Source: Qipengyuania huizhouensis (lineage in GTDB: Bacteria; Pseudomonadota; Alphaproteobacteria; Sphingomonadales; Sphingomonadaceae). Taken from it: DNA of 64,000 nt. Positions 54,600 to 64,000 of this stretch are shown here, in pieces. Below the pieces are notes generated by a model, which was given only the letters and a program-made list of their open reading frames with translations, had not been told where the DNA came from and did no database searches. The number at the start of each line of letters is the position of its first letter. Position 1 is the first letter of the stretch. Made by a program: the position numbers and the translations under genes. The stretch covers positions 124,001-188,000 of the forward strand of contig NZ_JAIGNT010000003.1 in the NCBI RefSeq assembly GCF_019711635.1. The letters are read 5' to 3'.

Positions 54600-57500
54600 A
54601 TGGCCCTGCACGATCCTGCCCGCCTTTCCCCTATCTCCCGCCAGACCTTGCGCGAGGACTATCGCGCAGAGGAGAACGCCTGCGTCGCGCAGCGCATGGA
54701 ACAGGCCGCCCAGGCCGAAGCGAAACATTCCGAAGCGGCAGCTTTGGCATCCAAGCTGATCGAAGGCGCGCGGCGCCGCAAGGCGAGCGGTATAGATGCC
54801 TTCCTGCACCAGTATGGCCTTGCGACAGAAGAAGGCGTGGCGCTGATGTGCCTTGCCGAAGCGCTGCTTCGCGTACCGGATGCGGCCACAGCCGATGCCC
54901 TGATCCGCGACAAGATCGGCGATATCGACTGGTCCGAACATATGGGCGAAAGTTCATCCACCTTCGTCAACGCGGCGACTTTCTCGCTTATGCTGACCGG
55001 CGAAGTACTCGAACGGCCGGAAGAGGCGCAAAAGGGCATGGGCTCGACGCTCAAACGAGCGGTCAACCGCCTGGGCGAGCCAGTAATCCGCAGGGCTACC
55101 CTGCAGGCGATGCGTATCCTTGGTGGTCAGTTCGTCTATGGCCGCACGATCGATGAATCCCTGAAGCGGGCCGCGCCCGAGCGTGCCAAGGGGCTTACCC
55201 ACAGCTTCGATATGCTCGGCGAGGCGGCGATGACCTATGCCGATGCCGACCGTTATGCTGCCAATTACGAGAAGGCGATCGACCGGCTGGTGCGCGAGGC
55301 ATCGGGCAAGGTTTCGACCTCGCCGGGTATCTCGGTGAAACTGTCTGCCCTGCATCCGAAATACAGTTTCCTGCACGCCGACGAGGCGGTAGCGGACATG
55401 CTGCCGATCGTGCGCCACCTCGCCACCAAGGCGCGCGATGCGAATATCCATTTCACCATCGACGCCGAGGAAGCCGACAGGCTCGAATTGTCGATGGACA
55501 TCATTGAGGCCCTGGTACGCGACGACAGCCTGTTCAAGCGAGCTGACGGCACCCGCTGGGAAGGCTTTGGACTTGCGATCCAAGCCTATCAGAAGCGTGG
55601 ACTTCCCATGTGCGACTGGGTCGCGCGGCTGGCACGCAAATACGATCGCAAGTTCTTCGTCCGGCTGGTGAAGGGCGCTTATTGGGATACCGAGATCAAA
55701 CTCAGCCAGGTGGGCGGTTTCACGGATTTCCCCGTATTCACACGCAAATTGGGTACCGATGTCAGCTATCTCGCCTGCGCGGAAAAGCTGCTTGCCAGCG
55801 ACGATGTCATCTACCCGGCATTCGCCACGCACAACGCCTATACGATTGGCGCTGTCAAGGCCTTAGCCGGAAGCAAGGAATTCGAATTCCAGCGGCTCCA
55901 CGGCATGGGCGAGGACATATACGGAGCGCTCACTCAGGAAGAGGGCAACCGGAAGACCAACGTGCGTATCTATGCGCCAACGGGGACGCATAAGGACCTG
56001 CTGGCCTATCTGGTACGCCGCCTTCTCGAGAACGGAGCAAATTCCAGCTTCGTCAATCGCATGGCGGATGCGGAAATCCCGGTAGAAGAGCTGGTAACCT
56101 GCCCAATCAAGGATATGCGAGGGCTCAAACCCTATCGCAATCCGGGAATCCCGCTGCCGAGCGATATCTTCCCCAACCGCCGCAATTCCGCAGGGATCGA
56201 TCTGTCCGATCCGCTGGTCCGCGAGCCGCTGATTGAACGGCTGAAGAAACTGGACAGCAAGCATTGGCGCGCAGAGCCGACCTTCATGTCTTCTGCCGAG
56301 GGCGAAGTCGCACCGATCAACAAGCCGCATGATCTTTCCGCCGAGGTCGGCACACGCCGCGACGCGCTCGGCTTCGAGGTCGAGGAAGCGATCACGCGCG
56401 CCGTAGCGATCCAGCCGGGCTGGAACGCGCTTGGCGGCGAAAAGCGCGCCTTGCTGCTGGAAGCGGCGGCAGACCTCTTCGAGGAACATACCGACGAGTT
56501 CCTCTCTCTCTGCCAGCGAGAGGCCGGCAAGACATTGCAGGATGCCGTGCTCGAATTGCGCGAAGCGGTGGATTTCCTCCGCTACTATGCCACCGAGGCA
56601 CGGCGCTTGTTCACCACCCCGACGCCACTGCCGGGCCCGACCGGGGAAGAAAACCGCCTGACGCTGAACGGCCGCGGCGTATTCGCCTGCATTTCGCCGT
56701 GGAATTTCCCGCTGGCGATTTTCATCGGTACGCCTGCCGCAGCGTTGGCCGCCGGTAATACGGTCGTTGCCAAGCCTGCCGAACAGACCCCGCTGATTGC
56801 CGCACTGGCAGTCGACTTGTGCCACAAGGCGGGCATTCCGGAAGAAGCTTTCCAGATCCTGCCCGGCGCCGGGGATGTCGGCGAATTCATCACTTCGGAT
56901 CCCCGCATCGCCGGAGTAGCCTTCACCGGTTCGACCCAGACCGCCCAGGCGATCAATCGCGGCCTTGCTTCGCGCGACGGACCGATCGCCACCCTGATCG
57001 CCGAAACCGGCGGGCAGAACGCAATGATCGTCGACTCGACCGCACTGCCGGAACAAGTCACGCGCGATGTCGTAGCTTCTGCGTTCCAGAGTGCAGGCCA
57101 GCGCTGTTCGGCGCTGCGCGTGTTGCATATTCAGGAAGATGTCTATGACGAAATGCTGACGATGATCCGCGGTGGATTCGAGGCATTGACCCTGGGCAAC
57201 CCGGAAAATCTCGCCACCGATGTCGGACCGGTAATCGATCCCGATGCGAAGGCAGCTCTCGAACGCCATGTCGCACGCCGCAAGACCGGCGGCGCTCAGG
57301 TCTGGCGCCGCAGGCTGCATCGCGGCGCTTCCAAGGGCTGCTATGTCGCGCCGACGATCATCGAGCTTGATTCGATCCTCGATCTCAAGCGCGAAAATTT
57401 CGGGCCGATCCTCCATGTGGTGAAATATCGCGCCTCTGAAATCGACCGCGTGATCGAAGAAATCAACGCCACCGGCTACGGCCTGACGCTGGGCCTGCAC

Positions 57501-57740
57501 AGCCGCAACGACGACATGCGCGCCTATGTCGAGGCACGTGCCAGGGTCGGCAATTTCTACGTCAATCGCAACCAGATCGGTGCCGTGGTGGAAAGCCAGC
57601 CGTTCGGAGGCGAGGGTCTGTCCGGGACCGGCCCGAAGGCTGGTGGGCCGAACTATGTGACCCGCTTCGCAACCGAACGCGTGGTGTGCATCGATACCAC
57701 GGCAGCGGGCGGCAATGCGACGCTGCTGGCAAGCGGATAA
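54600..57740 (+). CDS. putA: Bifunctional proline dehydrogenase / glutamate-semialdehyde dehydrogenase
   Basis: A 1046-residue PutA that converts proline to glutamate. The proline dehydrogenase barrel (FAD, about 180-460) shows VSTSPGISVKLSALHPKYSF and RLVKGAYWDTEIK; the aldehyde dehydrogenase domain (about 530-1030) has catalytic Cys836 in AGQRCSALR and a GFTGSTQ-like AFTGSTQTA. There is no N-terminal ribbon-helix-helix domain, so this form does not repress its own gene, unlike E. coli PutA. CGGAG precedes the ATG. Stands alone, 98 bp after glpD. Confidence 0.96.
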   Translation: MALHDPARLSPISRQTLREDYRAEENACVAQRMEQAAQAEAKHSEAAALASKLIEGARRRKASGIDAFLHQYGLATEEGVALMCLAEALLRVPDAATADALIRDKIGDIDWSEHMGESSSTFVNAATFSLMLTGEVLERPEEAQKGMGSTLKRAVNRLGEPVIRRATLQAMRILGGQFVYGRTIDESLKRAAPERAKGLTHSFDMLGEAAMTYADADRYAANYEKAIDRLVREASGKVSTSPGISVKLSALHPKYSFLHADEAVADMLPIVRHLATKARDANIHFTIDAEEADRLELSMDIIEALVRDDSLFKRADGTRWEGFGLAIQAYQKRGLPMCDWVARLARKYDRKFFVRLVKGAYWDTEIKLSQVGGFTDFPVFTRKLGTDVSYLACAEKLLASDDVIYPAFATHNAYTIGAVKALAGSKEFEFQRLHGMGEDIYGALTQEEGNRKTNVRIYAPTGTHKDLLAYLVRRLLENGANSSFVNRMADAEIPVEELVTCPIKDMRGLKPYRNPGIPLPSDIFPNRRNSAGIDLSDPLVREPLIERLKKLDSKHWRAEPTFMSSAEGEVAPINKPHDLSAEVGTRRDALGFEVEEAITRAVAIQPGWNALGGEKRALLLEAAADLFEEHTDEFLSLCQREAGKTLQDAVLELREAVDFLRYYATEARRLFTTPTPLPGPTGEENRLTLNGRGVFACISPWNFPLAIFIGTPAAALAAGNTVVAKPAEQTPLIAALAVDLCHKAGIPEEAFQILPGAGDVGEFITSDPRIAGVAFTGSTQTAQAINRGLASRDGPIATLIAETGGQNAMIVDSTALPEQVTRDVVASAFQSAGQRCSALRVLHIQEDVYDEMLTMIRGGFEALTLGNPENLATDVGPVIDPDAKAALERHVARRKTGGAQVWRRRLHRGASKGCYVAPTIIELDSILDLKRENFGPILHVVKYRASEIDRVIEEINATGYGLTLGLHSRNDDMRAYVEARARVGNFYVNRNQIGAVVESQPFGGEGLSGTGPKAGGPNYVTRFATERVVCIDTTAAGGNATLLASG

Positions 57741-57785
57741 CCCAAGTCATTGCGAATCCATGGCATGGCTGCTTTAAGGCCGCCC

Positions 57786-58298
57786 ATGGTTCGCATTTTT
57801 CGCACGGCGTTACTGCTGCTCGCGCTGGGATGGTCATCGTTTGCCGCAGCAGCGGTCGACATTACTTTCCATTCCTTCAACGGATCGGTGCTGGCGGGCC
57901 GCTATCCCCATACCTTTGTGTCGATGGAAGGCACTCTGGAGGATGGCACACCGGTCAAGGAGAACTTCGGCTTTTCAGCCAAAAGAGCTTCGTTGGCTGT
58001 GCTTAACGGTCCGGTCGAACACATGATCCTGGTCGAAGAGGAAAAGTGGTTGCGCAAGACCAACCGCCATTTCACCCTATCGATGACCGACGAGCAATAT
58101 CGCAAGGTCAGCGCTCTGGTCGAGGCCTGGCGCAACGCACCTGGAAAATATTACGACCTCGAAACGCGCAACTGCATTCATTTCGTTGGCGAGATCGCCA
58201 AGATCATGGGATTGAAGGTCAACTACCCCGACAAGCTGCTTCGCAAACCCAAAAGCTGGCTCAACTACATAACTACGCTAAATCCGCAGCTGGGCTGA
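57786..58298 (+). CDS. Small secreted protein with Asn-Cys motif
   Basis: A 170-residue protein with a signal peptide (MVRIFRTALLLLALGWSSFA). The mature part is about 150 residues. TRNCIHFVGEIAKIMGL near the C-terminus recalls the Asn-Cys motif of permuted papain-like (NlpC/P60, DUF4105-type) proteins, but a matching His in the right place is not certain. I place the start at ATG 57786; an upstream start at 57750 would put extra residues before the signal peptide. Follows putA closely. Family not recognised. Confidence 0.7.
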   Translation: MVRIFRTALLLLALGWSSFAAAAVDITFHSFNGSVLAGRYPHTFVSMEGTLEDGTPVKENFGFSAKRASLAVLNGPVEHMILVEEEKWLRKTNRHFTLSMTDEQYRKVSALVEAWRNAPGKYYDLETRNCIHFVGEIAKIMGLKVNYPDKLLRKPKSWLNYITTLNPQLG

Positions 58299-58306
58299 AA
58301 GCCCGA

Positions 58307-59374
58307 TCAGGCCGTGACTGTTTGACGCTGTTCGCCAAGGATACTCCACGAGGCGAGAAACAATCCTGCCACCAGCGGCCCGATGACGATCCCGGACAGG
58401 CCGAACAATGCGATACCGCCCAGTGTCGTGATCAGGATCAGCCAGTCGGGAATACCCGTATCGCGGCCTACCAGAATGGGCCGCAGGACATTGTCGATCA
58501 TTCCGATCACCGCGACGCCAGAGATAATGACTACGATGCCCTCCCAGATTGCTCCGGTCGCCAGAAGGTAGATCGCAGCGGGCACCCACACGATGGCGGG
58601 ACCGACGGCAGGCAGGAGGGATGCGATAGCCATGATCACGCCGAGCAACAGCACCGAAGGTATTCCGACGATCCAGAAGGTGATGGCGCCTAACGCACCC
58701 TGTACCAATCCAACCACGACCGAACCTTTGATCGTGGCTCGAACCAGCACGAGGAACCGTTCGGCAAGCCGATCCGCAATGGAGCGCTCGAACGGCAAAG
58801 CTGCAAGCACATGCTCCGCAACCGCCCGCCCGTCACGTAAAAGGAAGAAGCCGACATAGAGCGCGATGGCGAAGCCCAGTACGAAGCCGAACACGCTGCC
58901 GCCGATCGCCAAGGCCTGCTGGGCGATCATACCGAGACTCGCCTGAACAAATGCAGTGGCACGTTCCTGAACCTCGTCCAGATTCCCGAAGCCGGCACTG
59001 TCGAGTGAGGCCTGGATATTGGCCGGCAGGGCGCTGAACACCTGGCTGAAATACATGGCGACATCGATCTCGCCATCCCTGAATGCGAGGAAGACCTGCG
59101 CCGCTTCGTCCACGACCGCTGAGCCGATCCACATGGCCGGCAGCACCACAGCCAGGAGAATGACGATGAGCGTCAGCAAAGCCGACTGCGTCTCATGCCC
59201 CCGGCGTTTGACGAGAAACCAGAGATAAAGTGGCTGGAACAGGACCGCGGCCAGTACCGCCCAGAGCAGCGGCTGGAAGAAGGGCAGTACGACCACCAGC
59301 AGAGCGAAGGAAACCAGCGCAAGAAACAGCAGGAAGCCGCCCTGCTCGAGCCGGTTCGGTGTCTTGCCGTCCAT
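58307..59374 (-). CDS. AI-2E family transporter
   Basis: A 355-residue polytopic membrane protein of the AI-2E family (TqsA/YdiK-like), with about eight helices arranged as LFLALVSFALLVVVLPFFQP, PLLWAVLAAVLFQPLY, VVVGLVQGALGAITFWIVGI and others. PAVGPAIVWVPAAIYLLATG and DNVLRPILVGRDTGIPDWLI are typical of the C-terminal half. Family members have been proposed as AI-2 exporters or sodium antiporters; the substrate here is unknown. Lies 21 bp downstream of gyrB and may be cotranscribed with it. Confidence 0.88.
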   Translation of the reverse strand: MDGKTPNRLEQGGFLLFLALVSFALLVVVLPFFQPLLWAVLAAVLFQPLYLWFLVKRRGHETQSALLTLIVILLAVVLPAMWIGSAVVDEAAQVFLAFRDGEIDVAMYFSQVFSALPANIQASLDSAGFGNLDEVQERATAFVQASLGMIAQQALAIGGSVFGFVLGFAIALYVGFFLLRDGRAVAEHVLAALPFERSIADRLAERFLVLVRATIKGSVVVGLVQGALGAITFWIVGIPSVLLLGVIMAIASLLPAVGPAIVWVPAAIYLLATGAIWEGIVVIISGVAVIGMIDNVLRPILVGRDTGIPDWLILITTLGGIALFGLSGIVIGPLVAGLFLASWSILGEQRQTVTA

Positions 59375-59395
59375 GACTGCCCCTCTTTGCGGCGA

Positions 59396-61978
<2,583 letters not shown>

Positions 61979-62055
61979 TTACCCACAGACAATCGAGAGA
62001 CAGGTTTCACCTGCAACCGGTTGATTTCGGGACGGGCAAGGCGCATCACGCAGCC

Positions 62056-63441
<1,386 letters not shown>

Positions 63442-63484
63442 GATAGCTACTCGACAGTGTCGCACGGTCCGATAGGGTGACGCC

Positions 63485-64000
63485 ATGGGAGATACATTGC
63501 ATCTCGCCGCATTGGAGCGGCCCTTCGGTTCGTTTTCGGATATCATCAGCGCCAATGGGGCCAGGCTGGGTGAAACGCCCGCTCTGCTCGACGAGAATGG
63601 CGAACTAAGCTGGCAGGAGCTCGGCGAACGAGTCGAGCGGATTGCGGCGCGGCTACTGGAAGACGGCCTCCAGCGCGGACAGGCGGTCGCAATCCTTGGC
63701 ACATCGAGCATTGGCTATGCGCTGGTATTCCTTGCGGCCATTCGCGCCGGTGGTGTCGCCGCCCCCCTGACGACAAGCGCCAGTGCCGAACAGCTTGCCG
63801 GCATGGCCGAGGACTCCGGTGCGCGACATATCTTCATCGATCGCGCAAAATTATCAGAATTGGGAGAAGAATGTTTTCCGGGCCTCAGCCGCGTCATACT
63901 CGATGAAGAGCTGGAGAGCTGGATGGCGCCGCCGCATACGCGCGCGCCGGTTGTCGATCACGATCCGGGGGAACCGTTCAATATAATCTATTCCTCGGGC
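63485..64000 (+). CDS. AMP-dependent acyl-CoA synthetase/ligase, 3' end missing
   Basis: ATG 63485 opens a frame of 172 codons to the window edge. The visible part is the N-terminal domain of an ANL-superfamily adenylating enzyme: SWQELGERVERIAARLLEDG, AVAILGTSSIGYALVFLAAI and RAGGVAAPLTTSASAEQLAG. It is cut exactly at IIYSSG, the start of the ATP-binding P-loop. Substrate (fatty acid, aromatic acid or other) cannot be told. 43 bp after sdaA on the same strand. Confidence 0.85.
   Translation, partial: MGDTLHLAALERPFGSFSDIISANGARLGETPALLDENGELSWQELGERVERIAARLLEDGLQRGQAVAILGTSSIGYALVFLAAIRAGGVAAPLTTSASAEQLAGMAEDSGARHIFIDRAKLSELGEECFPGLSRVILDEELESWMAPPHTRAPVVDHDPGEPFNIIYSSG

Overview
The window looks like chromosomal DNA of an alphaproteobacterium of the Sphingomonadales, most likely Erythrobacteraceae. 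The evidence is the GC-rich coding sequence, tightly overlapping genes (ATGA and GTGA junctions), the metX-metW pair, an Usg-family protein, a DUF3489/DUF2924/serine-recombinase cassette, and an alphaproteobacterial GAAC-N7-GAAC SOS box. This placement is inferred from gene content and not from a marker-gene comparison.

Layout. 1-15.9 kb is core genome: the start of gltB (runs off the left edge), a membrane protein of unknown role, a MaoC hydratase and thiolase pair, DUF5996 and DUF4126 proteins, metX-metW, hisC, an ftsE-ftsX-ydcF-plsC operon, a zinc-ribbon membrane protein and tRNA-Leu(GAG). 16.0-18.5 kb is a compact recombinase cassette. 18.8-21.6 kb holds groES-groEL, with a CIRCE-like operator and an RpoH-like promoter, then a small conserved gene and usg. 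22.1-26.3 kb is a signalling island of visibly lower GC: a double-domain KaiC-like ATPase, an HWE histidine kinase, a single-domain receiver and a membrane diguanylate cyclase. 26.8-31.1 kb carries a secreted protein, a LexA-controlled divergent unit (Y-family polymerase plus small zinc protein, and an SRAP protein) and an outer-membrane barrel.

31.5-40.8 kb is a copper-resistance island: copA-copB-NTF2-like-PepSY leftward, and csoR-DUF2231-lipoprotein-DUF411-P-type ATPase-channel remnant-DUF305 rightward. The two arms meet at a pair of CsoR-type operators placed over divergent promoters. 41.0-45.3 kb is a phage-like or defence-like module: XRE regulator plus ImmA/IrrE protease facing a ParB-domain DNA methyltransferase, a DUF5681 protein and an unrecognised protein. 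From 45.7 kb the window is mostly core again: an NfrB/NfrA-type glycan export pair, a PEP-carboxylase-like protein with altered active-site motifs, mtnP, glpD, putA, a small secreted protein, an AI-2E-family permease, gyrB, sdaA and the start of an acyl-CoA synthetase (runs off the right edge).

Accessory blocks are separated by gene-free stretches that carry degenerate copies of a dispersed repeat (shared core around CGGCCCCAAAGC). No CRISPR array, intact prophage, rRNA or insertion sequence was seen. The strongest second-look candidates are the KaiC-kinase-receiver unit, the XRE/ImmA-methyltransferase-DUF5681-unknown module, the SOS polymerase unit with its coupled zinc protein, and the PEPC-like protein with substituted catalytic residues.
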